A DNA stretch of 64,000 bases from Acidobacteriota bacterium (lineage in GTDB: Bacteria > Acidobacteriota > Blastocatellia > Pyrinomonadales > Pyrinomonadaceae), in NCBI GenBank assembly GCA_020199835.1, contig JAIVJV010000006.1:1-64000 (forward strand). The letters are read 5' to 3'. The notes under the pieces were generated by a model, which was given only the letters and a program-made list of their open reading frames with translations, was not told the DNA's origin and made no database searches. Both the position numbers and the translations under genes were made by a program. This document shows, in pieces, positions 51,482 to 61,443 of this stretch; within the stretch, counting starts at the first letter, position 1; the number at the start of each line of letters is the position of its first letter.

Positions 51482-53812
51482 ATGTTTCCTCACTCCGCTC
51501 GCTGGTCTACCTTTCATAGTCGGCCTTTCTTCCGCTGTTGTACTTTTCGGTGCGTTGTAGCGATCACTGCTTCTATTTCCCTCTTGCCGTTTGCTGTTGG
51601 GTGGTCCACCACGCGGGCCGCGCGAGGTCAGAGTCTGGAGCAACGCGCGGGAAAGCCACGGCCGGGCAAGCCGGAAGGCAGTTGGCCCAATCTGGATGAG
51701 GTGCAACGCGAAGGTGATCCTGCTCGTGGGCGCGACGGTGGTCAACGCACCGGACCACCGCCCATTCCTTCGACGCTGCGTTCGCCGAAAGTTCCACTGC
51801 AACCCTGGAATGGCCGCCGCGTTGGTGATCAGATCGTTCGTGCTCACGCGCGTAAGCGCGTTACTCCACCACCTGTACTCGACGATCAATTTATCCAGAA
51901 CTTCTTCACGTGGGCTCTCGCGCGTGCACCGCATCCTGACGAAGCAACGTTTTGGAATGACCAGTTTCGCGTAGCGTATGCGCAGGGCCAGGCATCGCTG
52001 AAACTCGCTGCCGTGGCCTTGGGCAAAACGCTGTTTGAGTCGGCTGAGTATGCAGCGCGTGTTCGTGACGATGAGAGTTACGTTTACGAATCTGTACAAG
52101 ACGTTTCTGATGCGCGAGCCCGACCCGTCAGGCTGGACCTACTGGAAAAATCAGGTTCCGCTGAACGGCCGCGTGAACGTGCGCCGCGGGTTTGAAGAAG
52201 CGCCCGAGTTTGCGGCGATTCTGGCGAGCATCGTTCCGAACGGCTCGGCAACCGCGAACGCTTCATCATTGATCTCTGCGCGCTCGGAGCGACGCAATCA
52301 ACCCGGCGGCGGGATGCTGGCGCGCGACGCGAGCTGGAGTGTTTCCCTGCTGAGCCTGCCAGGTCGCAATGGACTCGATCTCGGTCTTGGCTTGTCTTAC
52401 TCGTCAATGGTGTGGACGCGCTCTGGTCCATACATTTACTTCGACGAAGACAATGGTTTTCCGAGTCCGGGTTTCCGTCTTGGCTTTCCCAGCGTGCAGC
52501 GGCGCGTCTTCAATGCGCAGACGGGAAAGAATGCATATCTGCTGATTACGGCGGCCGGACGGCGCGTCGAGTTGTGCCAGGTGGGCACGTCAAACGTTTA
52601 CGAAGCGGCCGATTCGTCATATCTCCAGTTGACGGACAACAGCCCGAACCTGCTGTTGCGCGCCACCGACGGCACGCAGCTCAGCTTCGTGGAGATCGAC
52701 AATGAGTATCGCTGCACACAGGTCAAGGACCGTAACGGCAACTACCTGACGATCAATCACAACGCTCTCGGCCAGATCGCGAGCGTCACCGAGACGCTCG
52801 GCCGCGTTATCAATTTCAACTACGATGTTAACGCAAACCTGTTATCGCTGACGCAGAGCTGGAACGGGCAGTCGCATTCGTGGGTCAGCTTTGGCTGGAG
52901 CACCCGCAACGTGCAGCCCGCGTTTACAAATGGATTGGTCGTCGGAACAGCCACAGGCGCGCAGTTGCCGGTGGTTACTCAAGTCACGCTCAACGACACG
53001 TCGCACTTCACTTTTGATTACACGAACTCGCTCCAGGTCTCGGTTATCAGAAACTACTTTGACGCGATTGAACGCAATGCCACCACGTTTACTTACGAAA
53101 CGCCCGCGGGTGACGTGCCGCGACTGCTTGACAGTCGTGTTTCGGCACGTAACTGGACCGGAGTGAATGGTGTGCCGGCGCAGATCATCACGACTTACAG
53201 TGTCGCCAGCGATGGAGCGTGTGTACTGACTGCGACTGACGGCACGATCTACAAGGAGTACTACGGCACGGGTTGGCAGAAGGGACTAACCACGCTCAGC
53301 GAAGTGTGGTCGGGCGGGGTGCGGCAGAAGTGGACCACCACGGCGTGGACGCAGGACAACACGTCGGTTGGTTATGAAGTCAACCCACGGGTGACGGAAA
53401 CGAATGTTTACGATGCTGGCGACAACCGCCGCCGCACCGTGATCGATTACGGCGGGTATGCGCAATACGGTTTGCCTTACTGGGTGAAAGAGTATGCGGC
53501 TGACGGTGTGACGGAGATCCGGCACACGTTCACGGACTACAATCTGAGCCAGGCTTATCTCGATCGACGCATCATCGGTCTGGTTTCCTTCGTGCACGTT
53601 TCGAATGCAGTTCAATGGCAGAGCAAGACTAGTTTCACTTATGACGACCCGGGGCGACTCCAAGCTACGCCTGCCGCAGCGACGCAGCACCACACCACCT
53701 ACAACACTTCATTTACGGCACGGGGAAACCTCACTTCAATCTCGCGCTGGCACATCACGGAGAGCAATAACGCCGCCAAGAAGTTGACCTCATACACCAA
53801 CTACTCAGTTAC
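51482..53812 (+). pseudogene. DUF4214/RHS-repeat protein, 5' part (frameshifted and rearranged)
   Basis: The ATG at 51482 has GGAG 7 bp upstream and opens a signal-peptide-like N-terminus and a Pro-rich region. Two DUF4214-like units follow (about codons 135-205 and 200-240). The first frame is lost near 52083-52085, where one T too many in TTT breaks the second DUF4214 unit; removing a T restores YVTNLYKTFLMREPDPSG. The second frame then continues to about 53812 with an RHS-type N-terminal beta domain (VKDRNGNYLTI, LGRVINFNYD). After TNYSVT the sequence turns into nonsense, because the matching continuation lies inverted on minus at 55441. Could be a true pseudogene or an assembly problem. 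Confidence 0.8.
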
Positions 53813-55442
53813 ACTGCCGACATGGTCGAAGGAAAAAGCGCGATCGAAGTTTCCGCTTTGTAAGTCGCGTGCGTAGCGTATTCGTCCATCGGCGTAGTAT
53901 TCGTTCTCTGTACCGACTGTGTAGTAACCCGGAGAAGTTAGGTCGCTCAGGTATACGTTGCTCAACTCGTAACGTGCCGGCAAAAGACGCGGATTGTAGG
54001 TAAGGTTGAGCTGTGGTCCATCGCCATAGTTAGCGCGTTTCAGCGCTCCCCACGCCCGGTATTGCATTCCCGTCAAAAGCTGTGCGCTTATCCCGCCTCC
54101 GCCCGTAACGGCAGTGAGGCGTCCGATCGCATCGTATGCGTAATTGACCACTCCGCCGAACTGCACTGGCTCCGCAAGACTCGTCAGGGCTCCGGCAAAA
54201 TTGTAGCTATAGGTGAGCGTATTGGAACCGCTAAGACCGGCGAAGTTTGTAGTCTCTGAAGTCATTCGCGATAGCTGATCGTACGCGTAGGAATGTGAAC
54301 CAACTCCATCGGTCATTGAAGTTCTATTTCCAGCGGCATCGTAGCCAAAGGTGGAATTGGCTGTTGCGGTCACGCCTGCGGGTGCACTGTAGTTGACGCT
54401 AGTCACCAGGTGTCGCGAGTTGTAGCCGAACGTGCTGACAGCGCCGCGCGCGTCGGTGATGGTGTTGATCGAATCGTCCGCGTTGTAGGTCCAAACGGTG
54501 GAGGCGCCGGCGCTTTGCTCGGGCACGTGTTTGGTCTTCAACCGGCCGTAGCCATCGTAAGTCTGCACCGTGTCCTGATAAGTGCCGCTGCCTTCCGCGC
54601 CCGCGTATTCGCGAACCTGGGTGACCTGATCGCGCGCGTTGTATGAAGTGACTGTAGTTGAATAGACGCCGCCGCCCTGCCAGTTCAAAACCTCTGTTTT
54701 GACGCTGCGGCCAAGCACATCGGAATAGATCTTCTGCTGCCGCCGCTTCGTTACACCACCATCGAGCGTGCCTTCGTCAGTGAGCGTGACCACCTGGCCA
54801 CCGGCACAACCACAGCCACTGTATGAAGCGAGTTTCGTCGTGAGATCGGGGTTCGCTGTGACGAGCCGTCGGCCCTGCCAATCATAAGTCAGCTCGGTGT
54901 AGTAGATCCCCGCAGCATCGTCGCCAAACGGAGTCCACGAGTTATTAACTTCCGTCGGGTTGGACTGCTTCCACAGCCGTCCCATCTGATCATAGACGCT
55001 GTTGACTAAGCGATAACCGCCACTACTGCCCGGATGATTACCGGCCGCGCCAATCACACGACCCAAACCATCGACTACTTCGATCGAGTACAACTCATCA
55101 GCGACATTGTTGACCGTGGCATAACTCGCCACGTAATCAGGGCCGTACCAGAAGCGTTTGTAAGCACCATTATTCGTCGTCGTGATTCGTTCAAGTTGGC
55201 CCAGATTGTTATAAGTCAGCGTTTGAATCGCGCCCTGCGACTGACCTGCTGGAGCGGGGGACTGCCTGCGCGCGTTGCGCCAATGTCGTAATTGTACTGG
55301 GCGTAGGAACTGAAGCCGCCTGCGTCAGTGATCGTCGTCGGGTAGGCAAACGTGTTGCGATTTACGCTGTCGGAGAATGAGTCTGCATACGAAATGCTGC
55401 TCTGATGACCCGACGCATCAGTGGTGGAGAGAAGCGTGCCGG
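53813..55442 (-). pseudogene. RHS-repeat region, inverted segment of the same gene
   Basis: On minus this reads TGTLLSTTDASG at its beginning, the natural continuation of TNYSVT at plus 53812. A one-base frameshift at the GGGGG run (55256-55260) is needed; one extra base gives PPAPAGQSQG and rejoins the second frame. From there it carries many YD/RHS repeats (YDQMGRLW, YDGYGRLKT, YDAAGNRTS, YDAIGRLTA) and the GCGCAGG motif seen in RHS proteins of this phylum. It stops at FDHVG, before the usual end of the RHS core (no YDPxxGRF). A 4-bp inverted microhomology (TTAC/GTAA) sits at the two ends. Confidence 0.85.
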
Positions 55443-55764
55443 TAAATACGCTCTAAGTTATCCCGCACTGCCCGAAATAGGGACTGACACTGAGAATGCG
55501 AAAAGGAATTTTCGAAACGCGAACCGTAAGGTCGAGTTCGTGGCGTTTTTTCATACGCATCCGAACTTCCCCGGTATTCCCTCGGAATCTCGATCGGGCC
55601 AGCCTACCGTAGTAGACACTGAGTATCAGGAAAGACATGGTAACGTGTTAGGAATTATACGTACCGGCAAGGGGTATTCGTTCTTTAGTAGGGGGGAAAC
55701 GTTCGGCCCGGATGATGCGAAGGCGAATGACTGCCTCTGGAATCTGAAGAGAGGCCGGGGTTAG
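55443..55764 (+). pseudogene. Detached RHS C-terminal tail with HTHP (JAB/DUF4329-like) domain
   Basis: Open on plus from the inversion junction to a TAG at 55764; an ATG at 55405 exists, but only inside the inverted RHS region. About 105 residues: KYALSYPALPE, then FVAFFHTHPNFPG and PTVVDTEYQ, and GIIRTGKGYSFF. The HTHP with a downstream Ser and Asp resembles JAB/JAMM-type or DUF4329 domains found as polymorphic-toxin tips of RHS proteins. It could join the inverted segment after FDHVGSV if one A is added to AAA (55444-55446). Domain call is by motif only. Confidence 0.55.
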
Positions 55765-55765
55765 T

Positions 55766-56416
55766 ATGCACAAAGCCAAACTCAAATACGCGCTTGCATT
55801 AGCATTATTGGTCGGGGTTTGCGCCACAGCGGCCTTACTATACGGCAGTAAAAGGAGTACGCAGCGGGGTGGCTCTTCACCAACGCATAACCCGCCCTCC
55901 GCCGACGTTGCTGACTCCAAGTGGGAAGCTTTCTTCTTTTCGGAGCTTGAGAAACGCACAAGCCAAGTCAACCTGACGAGATTAAAAGGATTGGACTTTA
56001 CCGATGACCACCTTGAGGTGCGTTACTGGTACAACGCCAGCCCGGATGTGATCAATGGATTCGTAATCCGCCGCCTGAACAATAACTGGTCAGCCTTGGG
56101 AATTCGTCAGACACGCGATCGTTGGCCTTCTCCCATTAAGCAAGAGGATCTTGGAACGCCCCGATCGGGCTGGGATACTCTTTGGAAACAGCTTACCGAT
56201 GCGGGTATGTTGGTATTACCCAACAGCAATCAAACGAAATGCTATGGTCAGACTCTTGATGGCGTTGGCGTCGTGATCGAAGTGCTCTCGAATAAAACGT
56301 ACAGAACCTACCAGTACAGCAATCCGAGCTTGGTCCGTTGCACGGAAGCGAAGCAAATCGTGTTGATTGACAAAATCATCAGCGAGGAATTCAATCTCAT
56401 TACTCCGGAGGTTTAA
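55766..56416 (+). CDS. Membrane-anchored hypothetical protein, possible partner of the RHS tail
   Basis: 216 aa. The ATG is one base after the stop of the HTHP-domain tail. Residues 1-30 form a signal anchor or signal peptide (LALALLVGVCATAALLYG). The rest is soluble with two Cys in the second half (TKCYGQ and VRCTEAKQ). No family recognised. Tight coupling to a toxin-like domain suggests an immunity or accessory protein, but this is inference from position alone. Confidence 0.7.
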   Translation: MHKAKLKYALALALLVGVCATAALLYGSKRSTQRGGSSPTHNPPSADVADSKWEAFFFSELEKRTSQVNLTRLKGLDFTDDHLEVRYWYNASPDVINGFVIRRLNNNWSALGIRQTRDRWPSPIKQEDLGTPRSGWDTLWKQLTDAGMLVLPNSNQTKCYGQTLDGVGVVIEVLSNKTYRTYQYSNPSLVRCTEAKQIVLIDKIISEEFNLITPEV

Positions 56417-56452
56417 AAGTTAACCCGCAGCCCCGCTAATCCAACCCCTCGC

Positions 56453-56481
56453 TTGACGCACCGCACTCCGCATGCTAGCTT
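56453..56481 (+). promoter_or_regulatory. Promoter candidate for the glycine-cleavage operon
   Basis: TTGACG (56453-56458), a 17-bp spacer and TAGCTT (56476-56481) on plus, about 55 bp before the gcvT start. The -10 is weak. It resembles the nuo promoter (TTGACA-N17-TAGCAT). No glycine riboswitch was recognised. Confidence 0.4.
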
Positions 56482-56535
56482 GCGGCTTCACCGTTATTTA
56501 TGATTCAAACAGCGTGAGGCTCGAACGAGTCGCGC

Positions 56536-57687
56536 GTGGTGAGTAACTTGACTGCAACGGCGCCGCAACTGAAACAGACTCCACTCAACAACGCTCACCG
56601 GCAAATGGGCGGCCGCATGGTTGATTTCGGCGGCTGGGACATGCCGGTTCAATACCCCGCCGGCACCATCGAAGAACACCTGCGCACGCGCACGCACGCC
56701 GGCATCTTCGACGTCTCGCACATGGGCGAGATCGACGTGCGCGGACCGGATGCGATCGCCTTCGTCAACCGGCTTACTTCCAACGACGTCACCAAACTCA
56801 TCGACGGCCAGGCGCACTACACCGCCTTAACGACGCCCGAAGGCACCGTGATCGACGACCTGCTCGTCTACCGTCTAACAGCCGATCACCTGCTGCTCGT
56901 CGTAAACGCCGGCACCACCGACAAAGACTGGGAATGGATCAGTTCACATCACACGGGCGCCGCGGGCGGACACAAGGAAAACGTCGAACTAAAAAACGCG
57001 AGCTCCGATTATTGCCAGATCGCTTTACAGGGACCAGACGCCGTCACGATCCTGCAAAAACTTACCGAGCTGCCGCTAGACGAGATCAAGTATTACCACT
57101 TCACCTCCGGCAAGGTTGACGGCATCGACAGCATCGTCTCGCGCACGGGCTACACGGGCGAAGACGGTTTCGAAGTCTATGCGGCCCCCGAACACGCAGA
57201 AAAACTGTGGAACAAGTTTCTTGATGCGGGAAACTTCGGCGCGGCCGACGGCGTGCTTCCCTGCGGACTCGCGGCGCGCAACACGCTCCGGCTCGAAGCC
57301 GGCATGGCGCTCTACGGACACGAGATCGACGAGAAGACAACGTTGCTCGAAGCAAACCTCGGTTGGATTTGTAAACTCGACAAGGGCGACTTCATCGGTC
57401 GCGAAGCGTTGGCCCGGCAGAAAGCTGAAGGCCTGAAGCGCCGCCTTGTTGGTTTTGAAATAACCGATCGCGGTATCGCTCGCGACGATCAGGACATCGT
57501 GATCGACGAGCAAGCGGCGGGCAAAGTCACGTCCGGAAGTCCCGCGCCGTTTTTGAAAAAGAACATCGGGCTCGGCTACGTTCCAGTCGAGTATGCAAAC
57601 GCCGGACAGCAGATCAAGATCGACGTGCGCGGCCGGCTCGTTGGCGCGCAGGTAGTCAAGACACCTTTTTATAAGCGCGCGAAGTAA
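56536..57687 (+). CDS. gcvT: Glycine cleavage system T protein (aminomethyltransferase)
   Basis: Transfers the aminomethyl carbon from lipoyl-GcvH to tetrahydrofolate, releasing ammonia. 383 aa, full length. DFGGWDMPVQY at about residues 34-44, FDVSHMGE (about 57-64) and the RNTLRLEAGMALYGHEID segment are family signatures. A GTG start at 56536 or the next GTG codon is possible. First of four gcv genes; a 30-bp gap precedes gcvH. Confidence 0.97.
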   Translation: MVSNLTATAPQLKQTPLNNAHRQMGGRMVDFGGWDMPVQYPAGTIEEHLRTRTHAGIFDVSHMGEIDVRGPDAIAFVNRLTSNDVTKLIDGQAHYTALTTPEGTVIDDLLVYRLTADHLLLVVNAGTTDKDWEWISSHHTGAAGGHKENVELKNASSDYCQIALQGPDAVTILQKLTELPLDEIKYYHFTSGKVDGIDSIVSRTGYTGEDGFEVYAAPEHAEKLWNKFLDAGNFGAADGVLPCGLAARNTLRLEAGMALYGHEIDEKTTLLEANLGWICKLDKGDFIGREALARQKAEGLKRRLVGFEITDRGIARDDQDIVIDEQAAGKVTSGSPAPFLKKNIGLGYVPVEYANAGQQIKIDVRGRLVGAQVVKTPFYKRAK

Positions 57688-57717
57688 AGGATAAATCTCA
57701 AACCGTTTGGAGGAACC

Positions 57718-58110
57718 ATGGCGAACGTTCCAGAAGACCTACACTACAGCAAAGACCACGAGTGGGTCAGGGTCGAAGGCGATCAAGCCATCATCGGCAT
57801 CACCGATTACGCTCAAAACTCATTGGGCGACGTAGTGTATGTTGAGTTGCCAAAGACAGGCGAAGAGTTTGCGGCGAACGAACCGTTCGGCTCTGTTGAA
57901 TCTGTGAAGGCCGTGTCGGAAGTTTTCACGCCGGTGGCGGGCGCTGTCGTTACGATTAACGAGTCGCTGGCTGATGAACCAGAGAGGGTCAACTCCGATC
58001 CGTATGGTCAAGGCTGGATGATTCGTTTGCGCATGGCGAATCCAGGCGACGTAGACAGTCTGTTGACCGCCGCGGAGTACGAAGATTTTACGAAAGCTGA
58101 GAGCGAATAA
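57718..58110 (+). CDS. gcvH: Glycine cleavage system H protein
   Basis: Lipoyl carrier of 130 aa that shuttles the aminomethyl group. The lipoylation lysine is K64 in SVESVKAVSEV, and HEWV near the N-terminus is typical. GGAGGA lies just before the ATG. Two bases separate it from gcvPA. No lipB or lipA is nearby. Confidence 0.97.
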   Translation: MANVPEDLHYSKDHEWVRVEGDQAIIGITDYAQNSLGDVVYVELPKTGEEFAANEPFGSVESVKAVSEVFTPVAGAVVTINESLADEPERVNSDPYGQGWMIRLRMANPGDVDSLLTAAEYEDFTKAESE

Positions 58111-58112
58111 TC

Positions 58113-59456
58113 TTGCGCTACATTCCTAACTCGCCGGAAGAGCGCACGGAGATGCTCGAGGCGATCGGACTCACGTCCGCTGAGCAACTGTTCGATTCGA
58201 TTCCTCAGGAGTTACGTTTGCAGCGGCCGCTGAATACTCCGGCAGCGCTCTCCGAAATCGAACTACTCGACAAGTTTGAACGATTGGGCCAGCAGAATGC
58301 GGCCGCGCGACGCACCAGTTTTCTCGGCGCCGGTGCCTATTCACACTACGTCCCGACGATCGTCGATCACATCATCTCGCGTTCCGAGTTCTTCACTGCT
58401 TACACGCCATATCAACCCGAGATCTCGCAAGGCACGTTACAAACCATCTTCGAGTTTCAAACACTGGTTTGCCAGTTGACGGGCATGGAAGTGGCGAACG
58501 CGTCGATGTACGACGGTTCGACCGCGCTTGCCGAAGCCGTGCTGATGGCCGAACGCGTCACGCGGCGATCGAAAGTGATCTCTTCGGCGGCCGTGCATCC
58601 GCAGTATCTGGAAGTCGTGAACACATACGTGCAGCACGCGGGCATCGACCTCGAGCTGGCGAATTTTGACCAAAACACCGGACTGGCGGGGGCAGCGCTC
58701 GCTGAAGCCGTGGACGATCAGACGGCAGCAATCGTGGTCCAATCACCAAACTTCTTCGGCTGCGTGGAAGACCTGACCGCACTCGCAGACGCCGCGCACG
58801 CGAAAGGCGCTTTACTCGTTGTCGCGATCACGGAAGCAATGTCGCTTGGCATGCTGAGGTCTCCGGGCGCGTGCGGCGCAGACATCGTCGTCGCCGAAGG
58901 CCAATCGTTCGGCGTGCCGCTTTCGTTTGGTGGTCCATACGTCGGACTCTTCGCGACACGTGACAAATACGCGCGCCAAATTCCTGGCCGGCTCGTCGGC
59001 GAAGCCTACGACAAGAAAGGCCGGCGCGGTTTCGTACTCACTCTCGCCACGCGCGAGCAGCACATTCGCCGTGAGAAGGCTACGTCGAACATCTGCACCA
59101 ACGAGGGATTGATCGCGCTCGCGGCAACCGTCTATCTCGAAACGATGGGCCGGCGCGGCATTCAGGAAGCAGCGCACCAGTGTTTGCAAAAAGCGGCGTA
59201 CGCAGCGCGCCGCATCAGGAGCGTGAACGGCTTTTCGCTCCCCTTCACCGGTCCATGCTTCAACGAGTTCGTCGTGCGCGGCCCCATTCCGGCCGTTGAG
59301 CTTCTGTCGCGTCTGGCGAAAGATAAATCAATTGAAGGCGGGATTGCGTTGTCGCGGTACTTGCCTGATAGAGACAAAGATTTCCTGGTGTGCGTTACGG
59401 AGACAAACACGCGCGAGCAGATCGATGCGCTCGTCGCAGCATTAAGTGAACTATGA
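58113..59456 (+). CDS. gcvPA: Glycine dehydrogenase (decarboxylating) subunit 1
   Basis: The alpha half of the split two-subunit P protein, 447 aa. A TTG start at 58113 follows the gcvH stop by two bases. It begins MRYIPNSPEERTEML as in other GcvPA proteins; GAGAYSHYVP and TPYQPEISQGTLQ are conserved. It lacks the pyridoxal phosphate lysine, which lies on GcvPB. The stop overlaps the gcvPB ATG as ATGA. Confidence 0.97.
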   Translation: MRYIPNSPEERTEMLEAIGLTSAEQLFDSIPQELRLQRPLNTPAALSEIELLDKFERLGQQNAAARRTSFLGAGAYSHYVPTIVDHIISRSEFFTAYTPYQPEISQGTLQTIFEFQTLVCQLTGMEVANASMYDGSTALAEAVLMAERVTRRSKVISSAAVHPQYLEVVNTYVQHAGIDLELANFDQNTGLAGAALAEAVDDQTAAIVVQSPNFFGCVEDLTALADAAHAKGALLVVAITEAMSLGMLRSPGACGADIVVAEGQSFGVPLSFGGPYVGLFATRDKYARQIPGRLVGEAYDKKGRRGFVLTLATREQHIRREKATSNICTNEGLIALAATVYLETMGRRGIQEAAHQCLQKAAYAARRIRSVNGFSLPFTGPCFNEFVVRGPIPAVELLSRLAKDKSIEGGIALSRYLPDRDKDFLVCVTETNTREQIDALVAALSEL

Positions 59457-60994
59457 CCAGCGGTATCACCAAAGTTACAACCCACATCAGTCCCAACGAG
59501 CAACTCATCTTCGAGCGTTCACAAGAGGGACGCATCGGCTATCGACTACCGGCGCTCGACGTCGAGGAGTCGCCTGTTGACGACCTGATTCCGCAGCAGT
59601 TTCAACGCGACGACGATCTCCAGGGCATGCCGGAAGTCAGCGAAGTGGACGTGGTGCGTCACTTCATTCGCATGTCGACGTGGAATTACTCGATCGACAT
59701 CGGCATGTATCCACTCGGTTCGTGCACGATGAAGTACAACTCGCGTCTCAACGAACGTGTGGCACGCATCGCAGGTTTCGCGAACCTGCATCCACTCGCG
59801 GATGAAGAAGACGCCCAGGGCGCGTTGCAGGTGATCTACGAGCTTCAGGAATATCTCGCGGAGATCACCGGATTACCGGGCGTTTCTTTGCAACCGGCCG
59901 CCGGCGCCCACGGCGAAATGACCGGCATCATGATCATCCGTGCGTTTCTCGACGCGCGGCACGGCGCTGCCGCTGCGGGCCGGCGCACAATGCTTATTCC
60001 TGATTCAGCGCACGGCACCAATCCAGCCTCCGCGCACCTGTCAGGCTTCTCAGTTAAAACGATCAGGTCAACAGCTGAAGGCCTGACTGACCTGGACCAC
60101 TTGCGCGAACTCTGCGCACACGGCGACGTCGCCGGTCTCATGTTGACGAATCCGAACACGCTCGGACTCTTCGAACGCAACATCAAACAGGTCTGCGACA
60201 TCGTTCACGAAGCCGGCGGTCTCGTTTATATGGACGGCGCGAACATGAACGCGCTCGTCGGCGTTGCGCGACCCGGCGACATGGGGGTTGACGTCATTCA
60301 CCTCAATTTGCACAAAACGTTCTCGACGCCACACGGCGGTGGTGGACCAGGCTGTGGTCCATGCTGCTGCACAAAGGAACTCGAACCGTTTCTGCCCGTG
60401 CCGCGCATCGTGAAAACCGATGGAGCTTTTCGGCTCGATCACGATCAACCGAAATCGATCGGCCGCGTGAAAGCGTTTTTCGGCAATTATGGAATGATGC
60501 TCCGCGCGCTCGCCTACACGCTGACGCACGGCTACGACGGTCTGCGTGAAGCGACTGAAGCCGCGGTGCTCAACGCTCGCTACATCGCCGAAGGACTGAC
60601 GTCGGATTACGACAAGCCATTCACGAGTCCGCCAATGCACGAGGTCGTCTTCACCGACAAACGGCAGTCGCGCAAAGGCGTACACACGCTCGACATCGCC
60701 AAGCGCTTGATCGACTACGGATTTCATCCGATGACGATCTACTTTCCGTTGATTGTGCAGGGAGCGATGTTGATTGAGCCGACGGAATCAGTCGGCAGGC
60801 AGGAACTCGACCAGTTCATTGCAGCGATGCGTTCGATTGCACGTGAGGCTTTGGAAAATCCGGAATTGGTACTGGGCGCGCCGCACGACACGCGCATCGG
60901 CCGTCTCGACGAAGCAGCCGCTGCACGCAAACCTGTTCTCCGCTGGAAACCGCAGGTGGCAGAAACGGAAGCTACTCCGGCTTCGGTATCCTGA
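59453..60994 (+). CDS. gcvPB: Glycine dehydrogenase (decarboxylating) subunit 2
   Basis: PLP-binding half of the split P protein, 513 aa; decarboxylates glycine and loads GcvH. The PLP lysine is about residue 288 in HLNLHKTFSTPHGGGGPG, and PLGSCTMKYN near residue 84 is typical. The C-terminus is extended by about 30 residues after the conserved domain. It ends 23 bp inside the convergent ferredoxin-like gene. The fourth system component, lipoamide dehydrogenase (L protein), is not in the window. Confidence 0.97.
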   Translation: MTSGITKVTTHISPNEQLIFERSQEGRIGYRLPALDVEESPVDDLIPQQFQRDDDLQGMPEVSEVDVVRHFIRMSTWNYSIDIGMYPLGSCTMKYNSRLNERVARIAGFANLHPLADEEDAQGALQVIYELQEYLAEITGLPGVSLQPAAGAHGEMTGIMIIRAFLDARHGAAAAGRRTMLIPDSAHGTNPASAHLSGFSVKTIRSTAEGLTDLDHLRELCAHGDVAGLMLTNPNTLGLFERNIKQVCDIVHEAGGLVYMDGANMNALVGVARPGDMGVDVIHLNLHKTFSTPHGGGGPGCGPCCCTKELEPFLPVPRIVKTDGAFRLDHDQPKSIGRVKAFFGNYGMMLRALAYTLTHGYDGLREATEAAVLNARYIAEGLTSDYDKPFTSPPMHEVVFTDKRQSRKGVHTLDIAKRLIDYGFHPMTIYFPLIVQGAMLIEPTESVGRQELDQFIAAMRSIAREALENPELVLGAPHDTRIGRLDEAAAARKPVLRWKPQVAETEATPASVS

Positions 60995-61370
60995 GCAACG
61001 CGAGGCGTTCGACAACACGCCCGTTGACGATGTGCTCCTCAACGATCTCCGGCACATCTTTGGCGCGCACCTGCGCGTACCAAACACCGTCGGGATAAAT
61101 CATCACCGCCGCGCCGATCGCACAAAACCCAACTGAACCACATTCAGTCAACACAACCGTGCCATCCGGACTGCAACCCTTCGAAACTTTGCCGTACTGA
61201 AGCCCGCGCATCTTGAGCTCGCGTGCGAACGCGTCCTTTACCGCCGCGCTGTCGGCCGCCGAGCACGATTTTCCAGTGCAAACAAAAACGTGGCGCTGAA
61301 TCCGCGCCGACGCGATTGGCGCCAGGTCCCTCAGGCGCTCGCAATCTTCAATAAAATTTACTTCCGCCAA
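60972..61370 (-). CDS. Thioredoxin-like (2Fe-2S) ferredoxin family protein
   Basis: 132 aa. A TTG start at 61370 is preceded by GAGG. The thioredoxin-like 2Fe-2S fold is suggested by VCTGKSC (C31, C36) and the second half FCAIGAAVMIYPDGVWYAQV, followed by VPEIVEEHI. The usual second pair, CxxxC, is altered: Ser stands where the first Cys normally is, with a Cys two residues before it (C77...C83), so cluster geometry is uncertain. The gene overlaps gcvPB convergently by 23 bp. Role unknown; relatives occur with NuoE-like or hydrogenase-like redox systems. Confidence 0.82.
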   Translation of the reverse strand: MAEVNFIEDCERLRDLAPIASARIQRHVFVCTGKSCSAADSAAVKDAFARELKMRGLQYGKVSKGCSPDGTVVLTECGSVGFCAIGAAVMIYPDGVWYAQVRAKDVPEIVEEHIVNGRVVERLALLRIPKPE

Positions 61371-61443
61371 ACAAACCTCGTTTCGATTTCATGCTAACTC
61401 ATTGTAGAATCAGCGTCGAGAGGTTGGCGCTTTAAAGCTTTTT

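Noticed and set aside
56417..56535. Glycine riboswitch before gcvT
   Set aside because: The 119-bp gap lacks the conserved glycine aptamer core and is short for a tandem aptamer.
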